Shown here in pieces: positions 49,114 to 55,418 of a stretch of DNA of 64,000 nt; the stretch's first letter is position 1, and each line of letters begins with the position of its first letter. The translations under genes were made by a program, and so were the position numbers. Under the pieces are notes generated by a model. It did not search any database, had not been told where the DNA came from, and saw only the letters and a program-made list of their open reading frames with translations. The stretch spans positions 1-64,000 of the forward strand of contig CAMJKD010000004.1 in assembly GCA_946406315.1 (NCBI GenBank). The letters are read 5' to 3'. This stretch comes from an uncultured Candidatus Saccharibacteria bacterium (lineage in GTDB: Bacteria; Patescibacteriota; Saccharimonadia; Saccharimonadales; Saccharimonadaceae).

Positions 49114-49114
49114 C

Positions 49115-49456
49115 TTAATTGAATAAACCTTCATCCAAAAGCGGAATAATATCGATTGCTGGCTCTTCGTAAGGATGTACTTTTCTTAACACGGAAACAA
49201 CATTTTTAACTTTCTCTACATCACAGATTACTTCCAGTTTTTCTTCATCAACATATTCTAATTTATTCGTTTCTCCAATATACGGATTTGCTTTTTTGTT
49301 TGGCCTAAATGTCCCTATCACCCTACACGAATTGGAACAAAAGTCATAGTTGCCAATCACGCCAGCGCCAGCTTCGCATACAGCATCTCTTACTACAGCA
49401 ACATCACTGCTTGGTGCCGTTACGCTAATTTTAACTTTTTTAATATCGACTTTCAT
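49115..49456 (-). CDS. NIF3/CutA-like small protein (YqfO-type)
   Basis: 113 aa. AVCEAGAGVIGNYDFCSNSCRVIGTFRP, ANPYIG, LEVICD and HPYEEPAIDI are hallmarks of the small NIF3-insertion-like family (ferredoxin-like fold, related to the insert of YqfO/NIF3). No catalytic role established. Its ATG overlaps the end of the upstream 88-aa gene (ATGA), so the two form one two-gene cassette between repeats A and B. Confidence 0.8.
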   Translation of the reverse strand: MKVDIKKVKISVTAPSSDVAVVRDAVCEAGAGVIGNYDFCSNSCRVIGTFRPNKKANPYIGETNKLEYVDEEKLEVICDVEKVKNVVSVLRKVHPYEEPAIDIIPLLDEGLFN

Positions 49457-49719
49457 TTTTTAATCTTACTTTCCCAAATTTTTCTTACAAAACCAAGAGA
49501 AAGTGTCGAAAGAGTAAAGCCAATTACTGGTACTAGCGAAGATAGAAAAACATTAGAAACCTGTTGAATTGTAAAACTATAAATCACCACGACAATATAA
49601 GTAAGTACGCAAATACAAAATCTACGAGTCCATGAGGTTTCCCATTTTTTATCTAGCTCGACCCGTGCATTACGAGCCTTAATATTTTTAATTTCAGTCT
49701 CAATTTTTTCATTATCCAT
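49453..49719 (-). CDS. Small two-helix membrane protein
   Basis: 88 aa. A charged helical start (EIKNIKARNARVELDKKWETSWTRR) is followed by two membrane helices (FCICVLTYIVVVIYSF and LVPVIGFTLSTLSLGFV). I recall similar small proteins with a KAWETSWTRR-like motif in many Patescibacteria, function unknown. The minus-strand TACAAT of repeat B lies 7 nt before ATG, so expression is predicted leaderless. Confidence 0.7.
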   Translation of the reverse strand: MDNEKIETEIKNIKARNARVELDKKWETSWTRRFCICVLTYIVVVIYSFTIQQVSNVFLSSLVPVIGFTLSTLSLGFVRKIWESKIKK

Positions 49720-49726
49720 ACCTTAT

Positions 49727-49828
49727 ATTGTATAATAAATTATGTTATAATATATACCTATAATAATAGATATTGCAGGTTGGTTATGAATTTAAAGATT
49801 GGAATCTTGAATTTTTAAACCAACCTGT
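49727..49828 (+). repeat. ychF-linked cassette repeat, copy B
   Basis: Minus-strand -10 TACAAT (49727-49732) for the 88-aa gene, plus-strand TATAAT, box ATAATAATAGATA (49760-49772), hairpin CAGGTTGGTT/AAACCAACCTG (49776-49827) with inner stem AAGATT/AATCTT. Mini-ORF 49786-49818 reads MNLKIGILNF. Confidence 0.88.
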
Positions 49829-49839
49829 TTAAATATTCT

Positions 49840-50994
49840 TTACTCATGTAAATCGTTACTCTTTAATAAATAATAATCACTAGGCAGTATTCTTTTACAT
49901 TCGCCATCAGGCTCTTTAGCTAACTCCTCGAAGCGACCATTATATTTAGCTTTTATCTTATCTAGAGGAAGAATTCTCTTGTCTTTTAAATAGGTTTCTC
50001 CATCTCTCGTAGAATAATATAACATACATACTAATTCATTCTTTTTCTCGCTATCGATGACATTCAGAAGGGTATTATATGCGCGATCAAAGCTACTAGT
50101 AACTAAATAATCCTTTATCAAATCATAGTTATTGTTATATTGTTTTGGGTTTTCAGGGTTAGTAGCAAAATCCAAAATATCTTCATTGCCTTCTAATAGC
50201 GAGTTAATACAGACATCTAAATTGTTTAAAACAAAATTCTCAATATCTCTTGCTTGTAACATATCAGTCTCGCTCATCTTACTGCGTCCAGAATTTGTCT
50301 CGTCGTTTTTGTGAGAAACAAGTTCTAGTTGTTCCTTCATTTCGGACAAAATTACAAAATCCATTAAGCTATTTTTTTCTTCCGAAAGATTGTTTGAGTC
50401 CACAGCGATGCAAAATCGGAAAATATCAAAAGGTTTAATCGCTTGGTTATCTACGGTTAAGTATTCCAACTTAGACATCCCGAATGGTTTGTCAGAAGAA
50501 ATGTCATTCGATGATAAATGAATTTTTTTCTGGATAGTTGATAATTTATGCGATACAGTAACATCAATGCCGAATGGTAGTAAGTTATTATTTTCGTCAT
50601 TGATAAAAATTGCTGAATCGATGCGATTATTTTGGTCGTCAAATACATTTGCATCTGATGCCGTGACGACAGGCGCATCTTCATACAGAGAAAAAGCTCT
50701 TTGTAAAAATATTTCTGGTACTACCTTTTCGGCAACGGCAGAAGCATTTGTCTCGTTCTTTTCTCCAAATTTTATTACTTGGTTTTCAACTCTACTTAAA
50801 TCGTCTTTCACTTTTTCTTCGGAATAAATACCTTGCTCGCAAAAAAGTCTAGCAACTTTACCAAACTCATTGATAACCCGTTGTTTCTTTTCGGTTAACA
50901 TGTGATCATTGGTTTGTTCGCCTCTTGCAGACTCGTTACTATCTGGATAATTATTCGCTTCTGCTTTGAAACTACCCTTAATATTTATTCCCAT
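49840..50994 (-). CDS. Hypothetical protein (384 aa) in the cassette array
   Basis: Not recognised. Acidic, no membrane segment. The stretch DSAIFINDENNNLLPFGIDVTVS resembles an alternating-strand core with acidic residues, as in some nuclease folds, but this is too weak to name a function. The stop lies 12 bp after hairpin B. TATAAT boxes at 51013-51023 are about 20 nt before the ATG. Cassette gene by position. Confidence 0.6.
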   Translation of the reverse strand: MGINIKGSFKAEANNYPDSNESARGEQTNDHMLTEKKQRVINEFGKVARLFCEQGIYSEEKVKDDLSRVENQVIKFGEKNETNASAVAEKVVPEIFLQRAFSLYEDAPVVTASDANVFDDQNNRIDSAIFINDENNNLLPFGIDVTVSHKLSTIQKKIHLSSNDISSDKPFGMSKLEYLTVDNQAIKPFDIFRFCIAVDSNNLSEEKNSLMDFVILSEMKEQLELVSHKNDETNSGRSKMSETDMLQARDIENFVLNNLDVCINSLLEGNEDILDFATNPENPKQYNNNYDLIKDYLVTSSFDRAYNTLLNVIDSEKKNELVCMLYYSTRDGETYLKDKRILPLDKIKAKYNGRFEELAKEPDGECKRILPSDYYLLKSNDLHE

Positions 50995-51011
50995 AATAGT
51001 TTTAAATAGAT

Positions 51012-51048
51012 AATTATATTATATATCAACCTGGTTAGGATTTATAGT
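51012..51048 (+). repeat. Degenerate remnant of the cassette repeat
   Basis: ATTATATATCAA is identical to the left part of repeat D, and the following CCTGGTTAGGATTTATAG resembles GGTTGGTTATGAATTTAAAG. The middle (plus-strand -10, box) and the right hairpin arm are missing, as if deleted. It lies exactly where a cassette boundary is expected. Confidence 0.4.
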
Positions 51049-51094
51049 GATGAGCATGCGTGGTCCTAAGTTTTTCTTGTGCCATAATGATACC

Positions 51095-51679
51095 ATGAAT
51101 AAAATATACTTAGTCCACTGTTGGGATGGAACAAAAGACGATGGATGGTATCCTTGGCTTGAAGAAAAAATAAACAATTCAGACAACAAACTCATTAGGT
51201 TTGATATGCCTAATACTGCTAATCCAAAAATCGAAGAATGGGTATCAGAGTTAGACAAACAAGTAGATAATCTGGATGAACGTACGCTCTTTGTTGGCCA
51301 TAGTATTGGCTGTCAAACAATCATGAGATATCTTGAAAAATGCGATGTAAAAAGAATTGGTGGTTTGTTATTTGTTGCGCCTTGGCTAGATTTACTTCCG
51401 GAAGCGACCAGCGACGAAGACTCCCGTAATACTGCTGAGCCTTGGCTAAAAACGTCTATCGACTTTAATAAAGTTAAACACTTCACGGACAACATTACTT
51501 GCATTTTTTCTGACGATGATTATTTTGTTTCGTTAAATCAAGAACAAAAATTCAAAGAACTGTTAAATGCTAAAACGATAATCGTAAAAAATAAAGGTCA
51601 TATCAGCGCAGACGATGGTGTGAATGAATTAAATGAAATTTACGACGCGCTATCAGAACTATTAACAGGGAATAATTAA
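51095..51679 (+). CDS. RBBP9/YdeN-type serine hydrolase
   Basis: 194 aa alpha/beta hydrolase. VHCWDGTKDDGWYPWL at the start and LFVGHSIGCQTIMRYL with the nucleophile Ser fit the RBBP9/YdeN family. Catalytic acid probably in CIFSDDDYFV, His in KNKGHISADDG. The start ATG 51095 is supported by CATAAT 6 nt upstream; the ORF-track start is 16 codons earlier. Substrate unknown. The 3' end overlaps the convergent 51676 gene by 4 bp. Confidence 0.82.
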   Translation: MNKIYLVHCWDGTKDDGWYPWLEEKINNSDNKLIRFDMPNTANPKIEEWVSELDKQVDNLDERTLFVGHSIGCQTIMRYLEKCDVKRIGGLLFVAPWLDLLPEATSDEDSRNTAEPWLKTSIDFNKVKHFTDNITCIFSDDDYFVSLNQEQKFKELLNAKTIIVKNKGHISADDGVNELNEIYDALSELLTGNN

Positions 51680-52047
51680 GCGAAGTAATTTGTATCAGGG
51701 TTTCTATCGATTAAGTCGAAAGCCGTTTTCATTTTTTCTGGAGTATTAATGTATATAATTTTATATTTGCCAGAAGTTGTTTCGTTTATATAATCGTGTT
51801 TAATTTCAATTACATGTATTTGACCCCAATATAGCCATTTGCCGTCAATATTTTCCACTAAAAAATTTCTAACTGGCGGACGATGAAAAACTCTTATGCC
51901 AGGCTTATCTCGAAATTCAAAAATAACATCTTTAAAATCTTCGGCCGTAAATGGCTTCTCGACATGCTCTTCGTATTTTAGTTGAGCAGGGAAACCTTGA
52001 TCTTTTGATATTTGTAATGTGTCATTTACTTCTATATGGGAACCCAT
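51676..52047 (-). CDS. Hypothetical cassette protein (123 aa)
   Basis: Begins MGSHIEVNDTLQISKDQGFP, then FTAEDFKDVIFEFRDKPGIRVFHRPPVRNFLVENIDGKWLYWGQIHVIE; beta-rich, soluble. No family I can name. Transcription probably starts at the TACAAT of repeat C, giving a leader of about 12 nt with AAAAGAG. Convergent with the hydrolase. Confidence 0.6.
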   Translation of the reverse strand: MGSHIEVNDTLQISKDQGFPAQLKYEEHVEKPFTAEDFKDVIFEFRDKPGIRVFHRPPVRNFLVENIDGKWLYWGQIHVIEIKHDYINETTSGKYKIIYINTPEKMKTAFDLIDRNPDTNYFA

Positions 52048-52065
52048 GTAATTCTCTTTTGATTA

Positions 52066-52162
52066 ATTGTATGTCAAAATGTGTTATAATTACATCTATA
52101 ATAACAGATATACAGGTTGTTTATGAATTTAAAGATAGGAATCTTAAATTTTTAAGCCAACC
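52066..52162 (+). repeat. ychF-linked cassette repeat, copy C
   Basis: Minus-strand -10 TACAAT (52066-52071), GTCAAAATGTG, plus-strand TATAAT, box ATAATAACAGATA (52098-52110), hairpin AGGTTGTTT/AAGCCAACCT with a less perfect stem. Mini-ORF 52123-52155 reads MNLKIGILNF although codons differ (ATA for ATT, TTA for TTG), so the peptide is kept while bases change. Confidence 0.85.
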
Positions 52163-52165
52163 TAC

Positions 52166-52795
52166 CTAGCAAACGACATTTTCGCCAAAACCCAAATCTC
52201 TATATTCTGCACTTGCTTTATCGCAAGCCCCTTTCATCCAACTATCGCTAATTGATTTACCCAAATCAGACAACAATGCATCATGCACTGGTATTACTAT
52301 CTGAGGCTTAACTCTGTCGACGAAGTCCATAGATTCTGCAATCTTTAACCAAGGCGCCGAAATAGGAACAAACAAAACCTTGGCGCCAACATTAGAATAA
52401 TCAAAAGAATCGCCGGGATTCACAATACTACCGTTTACCATTACTCCAATATTTTCACACGGTATTTGTCCAGGAATTATTGTAGCGTGATTCTTACCAA
52501 AGAAATCCAACTTGAACCCACTAATCTTGCACGTCTCTCCGCCTTTCACGATAATGGGATCCTCAATAAACGAAGCAGCATCGTTAGTCGTTATAATCTT
52601 CGCATCAGGATTATTGCGTATTATTCTTTTGATAACTTCAATCTGCAAATGATCACTATGTTTATGCGTAATAATAACAGCAACAACATTATTCAGTCTT
52701 GGTATCGTTTTATTGAATTCGACAGGATCGAAGACGATTCTTTTTCCATCTTTTTCAATCACTATGCCAGAATGCTCTAGCTTCGTTATTTCCAT
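52166..52795 (-). CDS. UPF0173-like metallo-beta-lactamase-fold hydrolase
   Basis: 209 aa. ITHKHSDHLQ is the metal motif HxHxDH and KNHATIIPG plus VIPVHDA supply further His ligands. MEITKLEHSGIVIEKDGKRIVFDP fits UPF0173-type L-ascorbate-6-phosphate lactonase-like proteins. TATAAT of repeat D lies 7 nt before ATG. Stop codon lies 4 bp after hairpin C. Single-gene cassette. Confidence 0.85.
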   Translation of the reverse strand: MEITKLEHSGIVIEKDGKRIVFDPVEFNKTIPRLNNVVAVIITHKHSDHLQIEVIKRIIRNNPDAKIITTNDAASFIEDPIIVKGGETCKISGFKLDFFGKNHATIIPGQIPCENIGVMVNGSIVNPGDSFDYSNVGAKVLFVPISAPWLKIAESMDFVDRVKPQIVIPVHDALLSDLGKSISDSWMKGACDKASAEYRDLGFGENVVC

Positions 52796-52802
52796 AGCTT
52801 AT

Positions 52803-52900
52803 ATTATATATCAAAATATGTTATAATTTTATCCACAATAACAGATACGCGGGTTGGTTATGAGTTTAAAAATCGGAATCTTGTATTTCTAAACCAATCT
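52803..52900 (+). repeat. ychF-linked cassette repeat, copy D
   Basis: Minus-strand -10 TATAAT (52803-52808), ATATCAAAATATG, plus-strand TATAAT, box ACAATAACAGATA (52835-52847), hairpin GGTTGGTT/AAACCAATC. Mini-ORF 52860-52892 reads MSLKIGILYF. Confidence 0.86.
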
Positions 52901-52940
52901 ATTCCTCTCATCTAATATCTATCCAGAATACAGCCATCGA

Positions 52941-53618
52941 TTATTTAACTAAGAAATTATTCAGTTCGTCATAAAAAGCAGCATTATTAATAATATAATT
53001 ACAATGTCCCGCTTTTTCCAATATGACTAGTTTTGAATCTTTAATATTACTAGAAATAAATTCGGCCTCATTTATCGGAACTACATCTTTAGCCCCTCCA
53101 TTAAAAACTAAGGTTGGAACACTGATAATTTTTAACTCTTCCTTAGCCATAGAATGAGACTCGTTCATTAGCTTTTCGAACTTCTCATTATTCTTTTTGC
53201 CAGGATACCAAGGCAATTTCTCCATAATTTTGGCATAAGTGGGCTTTTTAATGGTATTATTCCTCGCGACACTGCTGCATAATATTAACTTCGATACGCT
53301 TTCTGGATATCTAACAGCTACATTGAGCGCGACTGTTCCTCCTCCACTTAATCCCAATAGGAAAGGCTTATTTATATTTAGCTTTTCAATAAACTCATAC
53401 ACATCCTTTGCGGATTCTTCATATGTCAGCGAACACTTCTTTTCGCTTTTGCCGCAACATCTTCTATCAAAAATATATACCATATACTTATTTTTTAATC
53501 TATTTGCGATAATTTTCATCATCCCAGTATTTACACTATTTGGATTCAGCAGAATAATAGGTTTCCCTTCGCCTAGAACTTCGTAATGAATTTTTATTTT
53601 ATTCACATTTACATACAT
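52941..53618 (-). CDS. Alpha/beta hydrolase
   Basis: 225 aa. MYVNVNKIKIHYEVLGEGKP is a typical hydrolase start. The nucleophile elbow is LLGLSGGGTVALN, the acid lies near FNGGAKDVVP and the His in EKAGHCNYI. The start 53618 is chosen because the TATAAT of repeat E (53631-53636) is 12 nt upstream; the track start at 53642 precedes it. Substrate not predictable. Single-gene cassette, with 40 bp between its stop and hairpin D. Confidence 0.83.
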   Translation of the reverse strand: MYVNVNKIKIHYEVLGEGKPIILLNPNSVNTGMMKIIANRLKNKYMVYIFDRRCCGKSEKKCSLTYEESAKDVYEFIEKLNINKPFLLGLSGGGTVALNVAVRYPESVSKLILCSSVARNNTIKKPTYAKIMEKLPWYPGKKNNEKFEKLMNESHSMAKEELKIISVPTLVFNGGAKDVVPINEAEFISSNIKDSKLVILEKAGHCNYIINNAAFYDELNNFLVK

Positions 53619-53630
53619 ACCAATACCAAC

Positions 53631-53730
53631 ATTATATACCAAAATATGATATAATTATACCCATAATAACAGATAGAAAGGTTGGTTTTGAACTTAAAGA
53701 TTGGAATCTTGAATTTTTAAACCAACCTAG
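53631..53730 (+). repeat. ychF-linked cassette repeat, copy E
   Basis: Minus-strand -10 TATAAT (53631-53636), ACCAAAATATG, plus-strand TATAAT, box ATAATAACAGATA (53663-53675), hairpin AAGGTTGGTT/AAACCAACCT followed by TTTTT. Mini-ORF 53688-53720 starts with TTG and reads (M)NLKIGILNF. Confidence 0.88.
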
Positions 53731-53816
53731 TTTTTATATTACATTTCCTATTAAAGTTCACTCGTCAAAACCAGAATGAAAAACCACAAAATTCTCTACA
53801 TGATATAATAATATAA

Positions 53817-54293
53817 ATGCAACGACTCACAAAAAGATTCATAGTCAAAAACATAGATAGCTTAAACTTAAGCAATCCTATCATATACGAAAGATTCTAT
53901 CTTCCAGACCAAACTGTTATCCAAAGAAAACAAGATGCTTATACAAAAGGAACTCTAACTAGCGTCGGCATCATTAACCAAACTCTAATATCTCAAACAG
54001 AATTCGAAAAATTAAAACAATCAGCAAACAATAGTATTACTAGAAAAAGCTATCTATATCTAGATGACAACAGAGTATCTATAAAGGAGTACCAGGGTAA
54101 CCTTGAAGGGTTTATCCGTGCGGAAGTAGAATTTAAAACTAAAAGCGAAATGGAAGACTACCACAAAGAATCTTGGATGAGGCAAGATATAACCGCAACC
54201 CCACTTGCATTTGATAGCCTGTTAAGCGCGCTAAACAAAGATGAGCTTTCAAAAATATTGAAAGAATATAATATAATAACAGATAAGAATTAA
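53817..54293 (+). CDS. CYTH-like domain protein
   Basis: 158 aa. YERFYLPDQTVIQRKQ, ITRKSYLYLDDNRVSIKEYQGNLEGFIRAEVEF and WMRQDITATPLAFDSLLSAL follow the strand order of CYTH/triphosphate tunnel proteins, in which alternating Arg, Lys and Glu line the tunnel. It is shorter and more divergent than typical. TATAAT (53804-53809) lies 7 nt before ATG. Only cassette next to ychF and on its strand; its last codons overlap the ychF promoter box. The coding strand is C-rich and G-poor, opposite to the housekeeping genes here, which suggests foreign origin. Confidence 0.6.
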   Translation: MQRLTKRFIVKNIDSLNLSNPIIYERFYLPDQTVIQRKQDAYTKGTLTSVGIINQTLISQTEFEKLKQSANNSITRKSYLYLDDNRVSIKEYQGNLEGFIRAEVEFKTKSEMEDYHKESWMRQDITATPLAFDSLLSALNKDELSKILKEYNIITDKN

Positions 54294-54335
54294 CGAAAGG
54301 TTGGTTATTAATATAAAGATCGGAATCGTAGGTTT
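54267..54335 (+). repeat. ychF promoter and 5' end, the parent-like copy (F) of the cassette repeat
   Basis: TATAAT (54267-54272), box ATAATAACAGATA (54273-54285), then AAAGGTTGGTTATTAATATA. It shares the box, the AGGTTGGTT arm and the AAGATYGGAATC core with copies A-E, then continues into ychF instead of the AAACCAACCT arm. It lacks the right hairpin arm. Confidence 0.8.
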
Positions 54336-55365
54336 GGCAAATGTGGGGAAGAGCACGCTTTTTAATGCCTTGACGAATGCGGGTGCTTTGGCGGCGAATT
54401 ATCCTTTTGCAACAATTGAGCCGAATACTGGCATTGTTGGCGTTCCAGATGAGCGGATCGGCGTATTGGCAAAGATGTATGAATCCGAAAAGATAGTGCC
54501 AGCGACGGTTGAATTTGTTGATATTGCCGGTTTGATTGCTGGCGCCTCTAAGGGGGAGGGGCTAGGCAATAAATTCTTGGCGAATATACGCGAATGCGAA
54601 GTGATATGCCATGTCGTAAGAGCATTTGAAGATACAAATGTGACACATATAGCCGGCGGTCCAGATCCGAAGCGAGATATTGATACGGTTGAGACGGAGT
54701 TAGCTTTGGCGGATATTGAAACATTGGAGAAATCTCTGCCTAAGATGCAAAAAGAGATGCGCGGCGGCAGTAGAGAAGCAGGGCAGCGAGTTGAGCAGGC
54801 GGCAAAAGCGCTTGAGCAATTAGAGAAGGGCATGACGCATATTGAGCCAGTTGACGGGCTGGACTTGTTATCGGCGAAGCCGGTCTTCTTTATGTTTAAT
54901 ATGGACGAAAATGAGCTTGCGGATGAAAAAAAGCGAGCAGAATTGGCTAACTTGGTAGCGCCGCGGAAGTGTGTGTTTGTTAATGCGAAACTTGAATCCG
55001 AGATGGTTGATATGGAGCCGGAAGAGAAGAGAGAATTTTTAGAGAGTTATGGAGTAGCCGAAGATGGATTAAGCCAACTAGTGCGTGTAGCCTATGATAC
55101 TTTAGGGTTGCAAAGTTTTTTGACGGCGGGGAAAAAAGAAACGCGTGCTTGGACGATAAAGAAGGGTGCAACGGCGCCAGAGGCGGCAGGGGTGATTCAC
55201 ACGGATTTTCAGAGAGGTTTTATAGCGGCGTCGATTTGCTCTTATGGCGATTTAGTACGTTTAGGGTCGGAGAAAGCTGTGCGCGAAGCGGGGTTAATGC
55301 GAACGGAAGGCAAAGACTACATAATGCAGGACGGCGATGTAGTTGAATTCAAATTTAACGTCTAG
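54301..55365 (+). CDS. ychF: Ribosome-associated ATPase YchF/OLA1
   Basis: 354 aa, Obg-family P-loop protein. IGIVGLANVGKSTLFNALT (G1), FVDIAGLIAGASKGEGLGN (G3), and FMFNMDENE (altered G4, NMxE type favouring ATP) are present, then the TGS domain ending GDVVEFKFNV. The track uses TTG 54301, but AAAGG lies directly against it. An ATT start at 54307 (INIKIGIVG) has better SD spacing and aligns with the ATG of the mini-ORFs in repeats A-E. Cassettes are inserted immediately upstream. Confidence 0.93.
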   Translation: MVINIKIGIVGLANVGKSTLFNALTNAGALAANYPFATIEPNTGIVGVPDERIGVLAKMYESEKIVPATVEFVDIAGLIAGASKGEGLGNKFLANIRECEVICHVVRAFEDTNVTHIAGGPDPKRDIDTVETELALADIETLEKSLPKMQKEMRGGSREAGQRVEQAAKALEQLEKGMTHIEPVDGLDLLSAKPVFFMFNMDENELADEKKRAELANLVAPRKCVFVNAKLESEMVDMEPEEKREFLESYGVAEDGLSQLVRVAYDTLGLQSFLTAGKKETRAWTIKKGATAPEAAGVIHTDFQRGFIAASICSYGDLVRLGSEKAVREAGLMRTEGKDYIMQDGDVVEFKFNV

Positions 55366-55406
55366 ATTTTCGTTAGTTTTTATTGCGTTTTAAAAGGCGC
55401 TTATGC

Positions 55407-55412
55407 TAAACT
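55407..55412 (+). promoter_or_regulatory. -10 box of the pil operon, leaderless type
   Basis: TAAACT, 6 nt, ATG of pilM. Confidence 0.4.
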
Positions 55413-55418
55413 TAGTGT

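Noticed and set aside
49060-53730. The five hairpins as ordinary Rho-independent terminators
   Set aside because: Only copy E is followed by a clear T-run, and the loop holds a conserved sequence that matches ychF codons, which terminators do not need. A secondary terminator role is still possible.
49060-53730. Classical integron attC sites
   Set aside because: The arms do not follow the strict RYYYAAC/GTTRRRY core rule, there is no integrase gene or attI in the window, and each unit has its own promoters. I therefore call them attC-like only in geometry.
49000-54300. CRISPR array or defence island
   Set aside because: Repeat spacing is 0.6-1.2 kb and the intervening DNA is coding; no cas, toxin-antitoxin or restriction genes were recognised.
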